Positions 1-8,698 of a DNA stretch of 64,000 nucleotides are shown here, piece after piece (the stretch's first letter is position 1; each line of letters starts with the position of its first letter). This DNA comes from Capnocytophaga periodontitidis. GTDB lineage: Bacteria; Bacteroidota; Bacteroidia; Flavobacteriales; Flavobacteriaceae. The notes beneath the pieces are model-generated. The model was not told the origin of the DNA. It did not search any database and worked only from the letters and a program-made list of their open reading frames with translations. Where the stretch lies: positions 62,001 to 126,000 of the forward strand of contig NZ_JAEFDB010000006.1 in NCBI RefSeq assembly GCF_016126015.1, read 5' to 3'. Position numbers and translations under genes: made by a program.

Positions 1-1
1 T

Positions 2-376
2 ACTCACGGGGCAGCAATCTTGCTCTGTGGTGATTGCAATGGTTGGTACGAAACGGGCGCTTGTCGTAATGTGAGTATCAAAAACAATCGTTTTATAAAT
101 GCACTTACTGCCAATTATCAGTTTACGAATGCTATTATCTCTATCTACCCCGAAATCCCTAATTTAGAGGCACAACAAAAATATTTTCACTCTAATATAC
201 GCATTGAAAACAACCTCTTTGAAACTTTTGACGAACCTATTCTTTATGCTAAATCAGTAGAAAATCTTATCTATCGCAATAATAAGATTATCAAAAATGA
301 GGACTTCAAACCCTTTCATTGGAATAAAGAACGCTTTAAGTTGGAACGTGCTAAAAATGTAAAGATACAGGATTAG
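2..376 (+). CDS. C-terminal part of a right-handed beta-helix glycosidase, probably GH110 alpha-1,3-galactosidase (5' end outside window)
   Basis: The frame is open from base 2 to the TAG at 374-376, so the first methionine at base 20 is internal and the gene begins outside the window. The visible part has the N-rich, repeating short-strand pattern of a parallel beta-helix (VSIKNNRF, IRIENNLF, LIYRNNKI). The stretch FTNAIISIYPEIP resembles the C-terminal rungs of GH110 exo-alpha-1,3-galactosidases of Bacteroidota, which remove terminal galactose from blood-group B and linear alpha-Gal epitopes. The next gene, 29 bases downstream on the same strand, is a GH20 hexosaminidase, which fits a host-glycan degradation unit. 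The catalytic region is not visible, so the family call rests on memory of the C-terminal sequence; another beta-helix family is possible. Confidence 0.7.
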   Translation, partial: THGAAILLCGDCNGWYETGACRNVSIKNNRFINALTANYQFTNAIISIYPEIPNLEAQQKYFHSNIRIENNLFETFDEPILYAKSVENLIYRNNKIIKNEDFKPFHWNKERFKLERAKNVKIQD

Positions 377-405
377 AGAATTAGAAAATTAACAAATCTA
401 TTATT

Positions 406-1914
406 ATGAAACTATATTATATACTACTGCTTTTAGCTTTTCCTCTTTCAGCACAAATAAATGTAGTGCCACAGCCTAATGAAGTGCATTACTATAAAGG
501 CAGTTGTAAGGTGAATACCCCCATTACTTATATAACAGAACCTACTATTGCCAATCCTGAAGGTTATCAGTTAGTTATTCAACCTCGAAAAATAACGATT
601 AAGTACAGCGCTGAAGCCGGAAAGTACTATGCAACACAAACGCTTAAACAATTGATATTTCAGGCAAAAAAAGAATACAAAGAATCCTTGCCTTGTCTCA
701 CCATTACCGATGCCCCTCGTTTTGCTTATCGCGCCCTAATGGTAGACCCCGCGCGTCACTATTGGAAAATAGAGGATTTGAAAAAGTATATCGATGTGAT
801 GTCGCAATACAAATTCAACTACTTACATTTGCATCTGAACGACGACCAAGGCTGGCGCATAGAGATTAAAAAATATCCCAAGCTGACAGAAATAGGGGCT
901 AAGCGAACAGATTTTGAAGGAAGCAAGCGCAATAATGAAGGCTTTTATACCCAAGAAGAAATGAAAGACTTGGTGCGGTATGCTTTAGAGCGTAATGTAC
1001 AACTCATCCCTGAGTTTGATGTGCCAGGACATAATGATGCTGCAGTGGCTGCCTATCCATTTCTCAGTTGTAACGATACGATTATAGGGGTGCGCACTAC
1101 TGCTGGGGTTTCTAAGAATTTGTTATGTGTATCCAAAGAAGAAGTTTTTACTTTTATAGATGATGTCATCAGCGAGTTATCAGAGGTATTCCCTTGTAAA
1201 TATTTTCATATAGGTGGCGATGAAGCTCCTTTGGATAAATGGCTTGAAAATCCGAAAGTGCAACAGCTTAAGAAAGAATTACAAACTACTAATGACCAGC
1301 AACTGATGAGTGAGTTTTTCAAAAGGGTAAATGAGTTCTTAGTAAAAAATGGCAAGCAACCTCTCATTTGGATGGAACTCGAAGTGCCTACTTATCCTCA
1401 AAATAGTGTAATGTATTTGTGGCGGATGCACACGACCCCTCAGGTATTAGAACGCGCTAAAAAAGATAACTTCAAAGTAATATGTTCACCGGGAGAGTAT
1501 GCTTATTTTGATTATCCTCAAGCTAAAGACGATTTACCTAATGTAGACTGGATGCCTACCCTCACGCTACAACAAGTATATGAATTTAACCCCGCTTTTT
1601 CTCTCACTCCACAAGAAGAAAAACAATACATTTTAGGGGTAGAAGCTACCTTATGGGGCGAAAGTGTAAAAGACCTTTTTAGAGCTTTTTATATGACCTA
1701 TCCGCGTGCCCTCGCCCTCTCCGAAGTAGGTTGGACAAAAATGCAACAGCGTTCTTGGAAGTCGTTTACCAATAGGTTAGAAGGTCAATTGAGTTATTTA
1801 TTGCAACAAGGAGTCAATTACAGACCTCCTGTGGAGTTATCTCCTTTTTTTCGTAATTCGTATTTCGTATTTCGTAATTATTTATTACTTTTGCCCTCTG
1901 TAACAAAAATTTAA
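406..1914 (+). CDS. secreted GH20 beta-N-acetylhexosaminidase
   Basis: This exo-acting enzyme removes terminal GlcNAc or GalNAc from glycans. Residues 1-17 form a signal peptide ending in SAQ, so export is expected. The small GH20 N-terminal domain (about residues 20-100) precedes the TIM barrel, which opens with PRFAYRALMVDPARHYW and HLHLNDDQGW. HIGGDEAP carries the catalytic Asp272-Glu273 pair used in substrate-assisted catalysis. At 502 residues it is near the usual length for single-module GH20 enzymes. The start is the ATG 29 bases after the upstream glycosidase, so the two are probably co-transcribed. The last roughly 20 residues (from about FFRNSYF) are translated from AT-rich spacer-like repeats and overlap the promoter of the next gene, so the tail looks acquired by stop-codon loss. 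Confidence 0.93.
   Translation: MKLYYILLLLAFPLSAQINVVPQPNEVHYYKGSCKVNTPITYITEPTIANPEGYQLVIQPRKITIKYSAEAGKYYATQTLKQLIFQAKKEYKESLPCLTITDAPRFAYRALMVDPARHYWKIEDLKKYIDVMSQYKFNYLHLHLNDDQGWRIEIKKYPKLTEIGAKRTDFEGSKRNNEGFYTQEEMKDLVRYALERNVQLIPEFDVPGHNDAAVAAYPFLSCNDTIIGVRTTAGVSKNLLCVSKEEVFTFIDDVISELSEVFPCKYFHIGGDEAPLDKWLENPKVQQLKKELQTTNDQQLMSEFFKRVNEFLVKNGKQPLIWMELEVPTYPQNSVMYLWRMHTTPQVLERAKKDNFKVICSPGEYAYFDYPQAKDDLPNVDWMPTLTLQQVYEFNPAFSLTPQEEKQYILGVEATLWGESVKDLFRAFYMTYPRALALSEVGWTKMQQRSWKSFTNRLEGQLSYLLQQGVNYRPPVELSPFFRNSYFVFRNYLLLLPSVTKI
1886..1893 (+). promoter_or_regulatory. Bacteroidota -7 element for the acyl-CoA ligase gene
   Basis: TACTTTTG fits TAnnTTTG and is followed by the typical GCCC. It lies inside the last codons of the GH20 gene, about 25 bases before the ligase ATG. 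No clean TTTG -33 element is present at the expected distance, so the promoter is plausible rather than certain. Confidence 0.5.
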
Positions 1915-1918
1915 ACCA

Positions 1919-3691
1919 ATGAATACCGTAAATCGTTTATTCGATATACCTTATTATCAACAATCTAAACACCCTTTAGAGGTCGCTTTTGCTACCAAAT
2001 ACAACGGTGAGTGGGCAAAAACCTCTACTGCCGAATATATCCAAAAAGCGAATACCGTAAGCCGAGGCTTATTGCGCTTAGGCATTGAAAAAAATGATAA
2101 AATAGCGGTCATTTCAAGCACTAATCGCACCGAATGGCACGTGCTCGACATCGGGATTTTACAAGTAGGCGCACAGAATGTACCTATCTATCCCACAATC
2201 AACTTAGAGGATTTTGAGTATATCCTCAACCATTCGGAATGTAAATACTGTGTTGTTTCCGATAAAGAACTATGGAAAAAAATCTCTTCTATCCAAGATA
2301 AATTACCTCATCTAAAAACTATCTTTACCTTCAACGAAGTACCTTATGCTCACCATTGGCAAGAAATCCTCGATTTAGGCGCCGATGAGAGTAATCAATC
2401 TGAAGTGGAAACACGCAAAGATAGTATTCAAAAAGACGATTTAGCAACTATCATCTACACTTCCGGCACTACCAGCCGCCCAAAAGGGGTAATGCTCTCT
2501 CATTGGAATATCATCTCTAACATACTGAACTGCCAAGACCGTTTGCCTATTAGTGAAGGCTCTACAGCGCTCAGCTTTTTGCCTGTGTGCCACGTGTTTG
2601 AACGTATGCTCACCTACTTGTATCAGTACGATTGCCTAAATGTTTATTTTGCCGAATCTCTCGATAAAATCAGTGATAACTTACGCGAAGTAAAACCGCA
2701 TATCATTACAGTAGTACCCCGACTCATAGAGAAGATTTACGACAAAATCTTCGCAAAAGGGGCAGAACTTAAAGGGATTAAACGCAAACTCTTCTTTTGG
2801 GCACTCAATTTGGGCTTTCAATACGAACCTTATGGCGCTAATGGTGCTTGGTATGAGTTCAAACTGAAAATTGCACGCAAACTCATCTTTAGCAAATGGC
2901 GCGAAGCCTTAGGTGGACGCATACAAATGATTGTCTCTGGTAGCGCTGCCCTCTCACCGCGTTTGGCTAAGGTGTTCTCTGCCGCAGGACTCAAAATTAT
3001 GGAAGGTTATGGTCTTACCGAAACCGCTCCCGTTATTGCAGTAAACCGCGAATCGGGAAGATTCTGGAAAATAGGCACCGTAGGGAAACCTATTGTGAAT
3101 ATAGATGTAAAAATTGCCGAAGACGGTGAAATACTTGTGAAAGGAGAAAACGTAATGTTAGGCTACTATAAAGACCCTGAGCAAACAGCTGAAAACATCA
3201 CCGATGGATTCTTCCACACGGGCGATATAGGCGAGCTTGACGCTGATGGCTTCCTTAAAATCACCGACCGCAAGAAGGAAATCTTTAAAACTTCAGGCGG
3301 TAAGTACGTATCACCTCAGCTAATAGAAAACCAATTGAAACTCTCTCGTTTCATCGAGAATGCAATGGTAGTAGGCGAAGGTGAAAAGATGCCTGCTGCT
3401 ATTATTCAGCTCAACTTCCCATTTGTAAAAGAATGGGCACGCCGCCACAAAGTACAATTAGGTAAAACCAACGAAGAGATTATACAAAATCAAGCCGTTC
3501 ACAATCGTATTGCCCAAGAAGTCGAAAAAGTAAACAGCCATCTCGGCAAGTGGGAACAAGTAAAACTTTTTGATTTCACCCCCGATGAATGGACAATAGA
3601 TGGTGGTCACCTCACCCCTACCCTCAAACTTAAACGACGCGTGATTAAAGAAAAATATATAGACATTTACAACAAGTTCTACAACAAGTGA
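1919..3691 (+). CDS. long-chain fatty acid-CoA ligase (AMP-forming)
   Basis: This is an ANL-superfamily adenylating enzyme that activates fatty acids to acyl-CoA through an acyl-adenylate. The phosphate-binding motif YTSGTTSRPKGVMLSH lies near residue 180, the adenine-binding motif GYGLTETAP near 365, and the hinge and C-terminal domain start at TDRKKEIFKTSGGKYVSP. The length of 590 residues matches the FadD15-type long-chain ligases common in Bacteroidota. There is no signal peptide, so it acts at the cytoplasmic side of the membrane. Its TGA stop overlaps the GTG start of ribF (GTGA), which indicates translational coupling. Confidence 0.93.
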   Translation: MNTVNRLFDIPYYQQSKHPLEVAFATKYNGEWAKTSTAEYIQKANTVSRGLLRLGIEKNDKIAVISSTNRTEWHVLDIGILQVGAQNVPIYPTINLEDFEYILNHSECKYCVVSDKELWKKISSIQDKLPHLKTIFTFNEVPYAHHWQEILDLGADESNQSEVETRKDSIQKDDLATIIYTSGTTSRPKGVMLSHWNIISNILNCQDRLPISEGSTALSFLPVCHVFERMLTYLYQYDCLNVYFAESLDKISDNLREVKPHIITVVPRLIEKIYDKIFAKGAELKGIKRKLFFWALNLGFQYEPYGANGAWYEFKLKIARKLIFSKWREALGGRIQMIVSGSAALSPRLAKVFSAAGLKIMEGYGLTETAPVIAVNRESGRFWKIGTVGKPIVNIDVKIAEDGEILVKGENVMLGYYKDPEQTAENITDGFFHTGDIGELDADGFLKITDRKKEIFKTSGGKYVSPQLIENQLKLSRFIENAMVVGEGEKMPAAIIQLNFPFVKEWARRHKVQLGKTNEEIIQNQAVHNRIAQEVEKVNSHLGKWEQVKLFDFTPDEWTIDGGHLTPTLKLKRRVIKEKYIDIYNKFYNK

Positions 3692-4614
3692 GAGAAATAA
3701 CCGATATTACTACTTTTACTACCCAGCAGCCTACGGTGCTCACCATAGGTACATTTGATGGTGTGCATTTAGGACATCAAAAAATTGTTGAAAGAGTTGT
3801 AACAACCGCACACCAAGAAGGGCTTTTGGCTACTGTATTCACTTTTTTCCCGCATCCGCGAATGGTAGTGCAACACGACAAAGGCTTAAAACTCATTCAC
3901 ACTTTGGAAGAGAAAAAGCAACTACTCCAGCAATTAGGGGTCGATTTGCTCGTCGTGCAACCTTTTAATGAGGCTTTTGCCCAACTTACTGCCGAAGAGT
4001 TCGTAAGTACTATCTTAGTACAACGCCTCAATGTGAAAAAGGTGATTATCGGTTACGACCACCGTTTTGGGCGCAATCGCACAGCCAATATAGACGATAT
4101 GCGTTTATTTGGTGAAAAGTATGGATTTGCTGTAGAAGAAATATCGGTGCAAGAAGTAGATGAAGTATCAGTGAGCTCCACCAAAATCAGAGAAGCGTTG
4201 AATAAAGGCGATGTTACCACTGCCGAGCATTACCTCGGGACTCCTTACAGCCTCACAGGCACGGTAGTACACGGACTCAAATTGGGGCGCACCTTAGGCT
4301 ACCCTACTGCTAATATACAAGTAACCGAAGACTACAAACTCATTCCCAAAGATGGCGTATATGCCGTGTATAGCTACATTGGCGGTCGTAAAGTCTATGG
4401 AATGATGAGCATTGGCAAGAACCCTACTATCAAAGGAAAAGGAGCGTCTATCGAGGTGTATTTCTTTGACTTCAACGGCGACCTTTACGACCAAAAACTC
4501 ACCATTGAGTTTGTACAATACCTACGTGAAGAACAGAAATTCGATACTATCGACCTCCTTAAAAAACAATTACAAGATGACGAAACAGCAGCGCGCAAAG
4601 CAATTGCGGTATGA
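3688..4614 (+). CDS. ribF: bifunctional riboflavin kinase / FAD synthetase
   Basis: RibF phosphorylates riboflavin to FMN and adenylylates FMN to FAD. The N-terminal nucleotidyltransferase domain shows GTFDGVHLGH at residues 21-30, and the C-terminal riboflavin kinase domain carries GRTLGYPTANI. The length of 308 residues is normal. The start is GTG, sharing bases with the stop of the upstream ligase; no ATG lies nearby and the protein begins just where RibF proteins do. The next gene starts inside its last codons, so the three genes form a tight operon. Confidence 0.95.
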   Translation: MREITDITTFTTQQPTVLTIGTFDGVHLGHQKIVERVVTTAHQEGLLATVFTFFPHPRMVVQHDKGLKLIHTLEEKKQLLQQLGVDLLVVQPFNEAFAQLTAEEFVSTILVQRLNVKKVIIGYDHRFGRNRTANIDDMRLFGEKYGFAVEEISVQEVDEVSVSSTKIREALNKGDVTTAEHYLGTPYSLTGTVVHGLKLGRTLGYPTANIQVTEDYKLIPKDGVYAVYSYIGGRKVYGMMSIGKNPTIKGKGASIEVYFFDFNGDLYDQKLTIEFVQYLREEQKFDTIDLLKKQLQDDETAARKAIAV

Positions 4615-5017
4615 CAAAGCCTATATGCGTATGGCAATGGAATGGGCTAAACTCTCCTATTCACAACGCAAGCAAGTAGGTGCTATAATGGTAAAAGACC
4701 GTATGATTATTTCTGACGGTTACAATGGTACGCCCACTGGTTTTGATAACTGTTGCGAAGATGAGGATGGCAATACTCATTGGTATGTATTGCACGCCGA
4801 AGCCAATGCAATAATGAAAGTCGCCTCATCTACCCAATCGTCAGAAGGAGCAACGCTCTATATCACAATGTCACCTTGCAAAGAGTGCAGTAAGCTCATC
4901 TATCAATCGGGTATCAAGCGCGTGGTGTATAAGGAAGGCTATCGCGACAACGAGGGCTTAGCTTTCCTCGAAAAAGCAGGCGTAGAACTCGTCCACTTAG
5001 AAGATGTAAGTGAATAA
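4577..5017 (+). CDS. comEB: dCMP/cytidine deaminase family protein (ComEB-like)
   Basis: This is a zinc-dependent deoxycytidylate deaminase, expected to convert dCMP to dUMP for dTTP synthesis. The zinc ligands and proton shuttle are visible as HAEAN (His73, Glu75) and SPCKEC (Cys101, Cys104). The ATG at 4577 gives 146 residues, normal for the family. The frame stays open upstream to 4412, but that part only re-reads ribF and carries no homology. The start therefore overlaps the end of ribF by 38 bases, suggesting coupled translation. Confidence 0.9.
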   Translation: MTKQQRAKQLRYDKAYMRMAMEWAKLSYSQRKQVGAIMVKDRMIISDGYNGTPTGFDNCCEDEDGNTHWYVLHAEANAIMKVASSTQSSEGATLYITMSPCKECSKLIYQSGIKRVVYKEGYRDNEGLAFLEKAGVELVHLEDVSE

Positions 5018-5040
5018 AAAATAAAAATAAGTGCTATTTC

Positions 5041-5071
5041 TTTGGTAGTTAGAAAATATTTACTACCTTTG
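5041..5071 (+). promoter_or_regulatory. consensus Bacteroidota promoter of rpsO
   Basis: TTTG at 5041-5044, a 19-base spacer and TACCTTTG at 5064-5071 match the TTTG-N19-TAnnTTTG consensus exactly. The rpsO ATG follows at 5117, leaving a leader of about 40 bases. Confidence 0.88.
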
Positions 5072-5116
5072 CGCCCGAAAAAATTTGTACATAATAATCA
5101 TTAAATTAATATTGGA

Positions 5117-5386
5117 ATGTATTTAACTAAAGAAGTAAAAGCGGAAATTTTTAAAAAGTACGCAGGTTCAGAAACCAACACTGGTTCAGCAGAAGGGCAA
5201 ATCGCTCTTTTTACCCTTAGAATCAATCACCTTACAGAACACTTAAAGGTAAATCGCAAAGATTTCAATACCGAGCGTTCATTGGTGAAATTGGTAGGTA
5301 AACGCAGAAGTTTGCTCGATTATTTGAAAAATAACGATATCGAGAGATACCGTGCGATTATCAAAGAACTAAACATCAGAAAATAA
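5117..5386 (+). CDS. rpsO: 30S ribosomal protein S15
   Basis: S15 is a primary 16S rRNA-binding protein of the small-subunit platform. The 89-residue length is exactly that of bacterial S15, and the core GSAEGQIALFTLRI...HLK...DFNTERSLVKLVGKRRSLLDYL is diagnostic. It has its own consensus promoter and a strong terminator directly after it. pnp lies downstream, the same order as rpsO-pnp in many bacteria, but separated here by the terminator. Confidence 0.98.
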   Translation: MYLTKEVKAEIFKKYAGSETNTGSAEGQIALFTLRINHLTEHLKVNRKDFNTERSLVKLVGKRRSLLDYLKNNDIERYRAIIKELNIRK

Positions 5387-5394
5387 GCAATACT

Positions 5395-5417
5395 AAGGAG
5401 GCTTTGTGCCTCCTTTT
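5395..5417 (+). terminator. Rho-independent terminator after rpsO
   Basis: AAGGAGGC (5395-5402) pairs perfectly with GCCTCCTT (5408-5415) across a five-base loop and is followed by a T-rich run. It sits 9 bases after the rpsO stop. Confidence 0.88.
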
Positions 5418-5497
5418 GTTTATTACAGCAGTTTTTCATTGGTTAATCCCTAAAGCCCTCAACACAACAATTATTAATTTATTAATTCACAAAAAGA

Positions 5498-7714
5498 ATG
5501 ATTCCAGAAGTTAAAAAAGAAATCATCGATTTAGGCGATGGTCGTACCATCTCTATCGAAACTGGCAAGTTGGCTAAACAAGCCGACGGCGCTGTTGTGG
5601 TGCAAATGGGCAATGCGATGCTATTGGCAACCGTAGTATCGGCTAAAGAAATCAATCCTGAAACTGACTTTTTACCTCTTACAGTAGACTATCGTGAGAA
5701 GTTTGCAGCGGCAGGTCGTTTCCCTGGGGGCTTCTTCAAACGCGAAGCACGCCCTAGCGATCAAGAAATCTTGACAATGCGCTTAGTTGACCGCGTATTG
5801 CGCCCGCTATTCCCCAAAGATTATCACGCTGAAACACAAGTGATGATCCAGCTTATCTCTCACGATGAGAATGTAATGCCCGATGCTTTAGCAGGTCTTG
5901 CTGCTTCCGCTTGTTTGGCTGTGTCTGACATTCCGTTCGATGGTCCTATTTCCGAAGTACGCGTAGGTCGTGTGAACGGTCAATTTATCGTAAACCCAAG
6001 TCGTGAACAATTAGAAGCTTCTGACATCGATATTATGGTAGGTGCTTCTAAAGACTTTGTGGCAATGGTAGAAGGTGAAATGGACGAGGTTAGCGAAAAA
6101 GATATGGCTGAAGCTATCAAATTTGCACACGAAGCTATCAAACCTCATATCGAAGCGCAATTGCGTTTGGCTGAAAAAGTAGGTAAAACTGAAAAACGCA
6201 CCTACGAGCCTGAAGTAGAAAACGAAGAAGTAAAAGCAAAAGTATACGATTTTGCCTATAATAAATGTTATGCTATAGCCAAAGAAAACACTACTAAACA
6301 AGAACGCGGTGAAAAGTTCGCCGCAGTAAAAGAAGAGTGTTTGGCGCTCTTTACTGAAGAGGAATTAGAAGAGCTTACTCCTATCATCACTCGTTATTTC
6401 GGAGATGCTGAAAAAGAAGCTGTTCGTAACCTTATCTTAAACGAAAATATCCGTTTAGATGGTCGTAATACTACCCAAATACGTCCTATCTGGTGCGAAG
6501 TAGGCTACTTGCCATCTGCTCACGGTTCATCTATCTTTACACGTGGTGAAACCCAATCACTTACTACTGTTACCTTGGGAACTTCACGCGAAGCAAACGT
6601 AATTGATTTGCCTTCAGAACAAGGTGAAGAACGTTTCTACTTGCATTACAACTTCCCTCCTTTCTCTACTGGTGAAGCTCGTCCGTTACGCGGAACATCA
6701 CGTCGTGAGATAGGTCACGGTAACTTGGCACAACGCGCCCTCAAACGTATGATCCCTGAGGATTGCCCTTATACCGTTCGTGTAGTTTCTGAGATTTTGG
6801 AATCTAATGGTTCATCTTCAATGGCAACTGTGTGCGCAGGTACTTTAGCCTTGATGGATGCAGGGGTACAAATGGTAAAACCTGTTTCTGGTATAGCTAT
6901 GGGACTCATCACCGATGGCGAACGTTATGCAGTACTTTCCGATATCTTAGGTGATGAAGACCACTTAGGTGATATGGACTTCAAAGTAACCGGTACAGCC
7001 GATGGTATTACCGCTTGCCAAATGGACATCAAAATTAAAGGTCTTTCTTACGAAATACTCGAAAAAGCTTTGAACCAAGCCCGCGAAGGACGTATGTACA
7101 TCTTAGGCAAAATCACCGATACGATTGCAAAACCTAACCCTACTGTGAAACCTCACGCACCTAAAATTGTTAAGATGGATATGCCTAAGGAATACATCGG
7201 AGCATTTATCGGTACGGGTGGTAAGAACATTCAAGATTTGCAAGCGCGCACAAATACTACTATTGTGGTAGAAGAAGTGGGCGAATTGGGCATCATAGAA
7301 ATCTTAGGTACCGACGAAGCTGGTATTCAAGAAGCTATTGAGGCAGTAAACGCAGTGAAATTTGAACCTGTAGAAGGAGAAACTTACACTGTAAAAGTAG
7401 TGCGCTTGGTAGAATTTGGGGCTTTTGTAGAGTTTGTTCCTGGTAAAGACTCTTTGCTCCACATCTCTGAAGTATCTTGGGATAGAATCGACAAAATAGA
7501 AGATGCTCTTAAAGAAGGTGATATCATAGAAGTGAAATACCTTGGCATCGACCCTAAAACCAAGAAAACAAGAGTATCACGCAAAGCCTTGTTGCCACGT
7601 CCACCACGCGAAGAGCGCCCTGACCGCCCAAAATCAGATAAACCTTACAACGGTAAACCTCGCAACGACCGCCCTAAAGGACACAATAATAACCAAAAAC
7701 CACGTCAAGAATAG
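5498..7714 (+). CDS. pnp: polyribonucleotide nucleotidyltransferase (PNPase)
   Basis: PNPase is a 3'-5' phosphorolytic exoribonuclease of mRNA decay. Two RNase PH-like domains flank an all-alpha linker (about residues 1-215 and 320-550). A KH domain with the GxxG loop as GTGG ([16 protein letters not shown]) and an S1 domain ([27 protein letters not shown]) follow. The protein ends in a basic tail rich in Pro, Arg, Asn and Lys, probably a disordered RNA- or protein-contact region. At 738 residues it is normal. The spacer from rpsO contains the rpsO terminator, so pnp probably has its own promoter, which I could not place clearly. Confidence 0.98.
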   Translation: MIPEVKKEIIDLGDGRTISIETGKLAKQADGAVVVQMGNAMLLATVVSAKEINPETDFLPLTVDYREKFAAAGRFPGGFFKREARPSDQEILTMRLVDRVLRPLFPKDYHAETQVMIQLISHDENVMPDALAGLAASACLAVSDIPFDGPISEVRVGRVNGQFIVNPSREQLEASDIDIMVGASKDFVAMVEGEMDEVSEKDMAEAIKFAHEAIKPHIEAQLRLAEKVGKTEKRTYEPEVENEEVKAKVYDFAYNKCYAIAKENTTKQERGEKFAAVKEECLALFTEEELEELTPIITRYFGDAEKEAVRNLILNENIRLDGRNTTQIRPIWCEVGYLPSAHGSSIFTRGETQSLTTVTLGTSREANVIDLPSEQGEERFYLHYNFPPFSTGEARPLRGTSRREIGHGNLAQRALKRMIPEDCPYTVRVVSEILESNGSSSMATVCAGTLALMDAGVQMVKPVSGIAMGLITDGERYAVLSDILGDEDHLGDMDFKVTGTADGITACQMDIKIKGLSYEILEKALNQAREGRMYILGKITDTIAKPNPTVKPHAPKIVKMDMPKEYIGAFIGTGGKNIQDLQARTNTTIVVEEVGELGIIEILGTDEAGIQEAIEAVNAVKFEPVEGETYTVKVVRLVEFGAFVEFVPGKDSLLHISEVSWDRIDKIEDALKEGDIIEVKYLGIDPKTKKTRVSRKALLPRPPREERPDRPKSDKPYNGKPRNDRPKGHNNNQKPRQE

Positions 7715-7785
7715 CAAAAAACTTTGTCAAAGTCTCAAAATTTAACAAAGCCTATCATAGAATTTTTGTATTCATAATATTTTTT

Positions 7786-7832
7786 AAACCGAAGATTTGG
7801 TACTTTTATAGTATAAAGTTTTCGGTTTTTCT
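7786..7832 (+). terminator. long-stem hairpin, probable pnp terminator
   Basis: AAACCGAA (7786-7793) is the exact reverse complement of TTCGGTTT (7821-7828), and the second arm runs into a T tract. The 27-base loop contains a further imperfect stem (CTTTTAT with ATAAAG). It lies about 70 bases after the pnp stop. Confidence 0.65.
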
Positions 7833-7841
7833 TTTTTTTAG

Positions 7842-7849
7842 TATCTTTG
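7842..7849 (+). promoter_or_regulatory. -7 element for the SRPBCC gene
   Basis: TATCTTTG matches TAnnTTTG and is followed by CC. It is 23 bases before the ATG at 7873. The -33 region is only TTTT/TTTC at the expected spacing and overlaps the 3' arm of the preceding hairpin. Confidence 0.6.
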
Positions 7850-7872
7850 CCTTCAGATAAAAGATTTCAAAA

Positions 7873-8286
7873 ATGAAACCCTTTCTAATTTCAATAATAA
7901 CTGATGTGATTGATGCACCTGTAGCATTGGTATATAATATTGTTACTGATAATAAGAACTTTCAGTGGCGAAAGGAAGTGGAAAACATTGAGTTATTAGA
8001 AGACGGTTTTATTGAATATTATAAAGGTGGGGGACACACGTTTTTTAAGAATATTCAGAAGAAAGAAAATGAGTATTATGCCTTTACAATGCAACACAAA
8101 CTATTCTATGGAGAATGGGAAGGAAAGTTTGAATCGTATAACGGAGGTACTAAAGTTTGCTTTCAAGAGAAAATACATATCAAAAACTTCTTTTTAAGAC
8201 TCATAGCGTCTCTCTTTTGGAATTTAAAACGGATACAACAAAACTATATTACCGCATTAAAAGCAGAAGTATATGGAAAGCAATAG
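7873..8286 (+). CDS. SRPBCC (START-like) family protein
   Basis: This is a 137-residue single-domain protein. It opens with the strand pattern of polyketide-cyclase/START-like folds (IITDVIDAPVALVYNIVTDNKNFQWRK) and ends with the long amphipathic C-terminal helix (FFWNLKRIQQNYITALKAEV type). Such proteins bind hydrophobic ligands in a central cavity; the ligand cannot be predicted here. There is no signal peptide or membrane segment. The 3' end overlaps the next gene by 14 bases, so the two are probably co-translated. Confidence 0.7.
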   Translation: MKPFLISIITDVIDAPVALVYNIVTDNKNFQWRKEVENIELLEDGFIEYYKGGGHTFFKNIQKKENEYYAFTMQHKLFYGEWEGKFESYNGGTKVCFQEKIHIKNFFLRLIASLFWNLKRIQQNYITALKAEVYGKQ

Positions 8287-8692
8287 ATACATACATTTGT
8301 GGTTACCCATAATGGGACTACACGCTTTGCATCAAGTAGAAGAGAGTATTTCATTCTGGCAATGGTATATTGACTTTGTAGATAAGATACCCCAATGGTT
8401 GCAACTCCCCAGAATTGCTGAGAATGCTCATTTAGCTAATGAACACCCTGAATATTTTATAGGAGCTTCTATAGGACAACTCACTTTGGTAGCGGTCATT
8501 GCTTTTTTATGTCGAAAGAGCGAAAAAGCTACAAGAATTGCTCTTAGCTCATACCTCGCAGGATTGACTTTCTTCTTAGTATGGCATATCTTGGTAAGCT
8601 ATTTCACCCATTCTTATTCTCCCGTAATGGTAACCTGCCTCATAGGGGTTTATCTCATTCCAAAATGGGGGTATATGTTGTTTAAAAGATAG
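8273..8692 (+). CDS. HXXEE-domain small membrane protein
   Basis: The 139-residue protein carries the sequence HQVEE near its N-terminus, matching the HxxEE signature that names this family. Hydrophobic segments at about 55-75, 85-107 and 113-133 predict three to four transmembrane helices. The biochemical role of the family is unknown. It overlaps the SRPBCC gene by 14 bases and is followed 6 bases later by the Fic gene, so all three are probably one transcript. Confidence 0.72.
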   Translation: MESNRYIHLWLPIMGLHALHQVEESISFWQWYIDFVDKIPQWLQLPRIAENAHLANEHPEYFIGASIGQLTLVAVIAFLCRKSEKATRIALSSYLAGLTFFLVWHILVSYFTHSYSPVMVTCLIGVYLIPKWGYMLFKR

Positions 8693-8698
8693 AACCCA

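Noticed and set aside
4412-4576. An upstream start for the dCMP deaminase inside ribF.
   Set aside because: The extra residues are ribF in another frame with no deaminase homology.
7542-7745. A 67-residue frame overlapping the end of pnp.
   Set aside because: It re-reads the basic PNPase tail in another frame and has no start signal.
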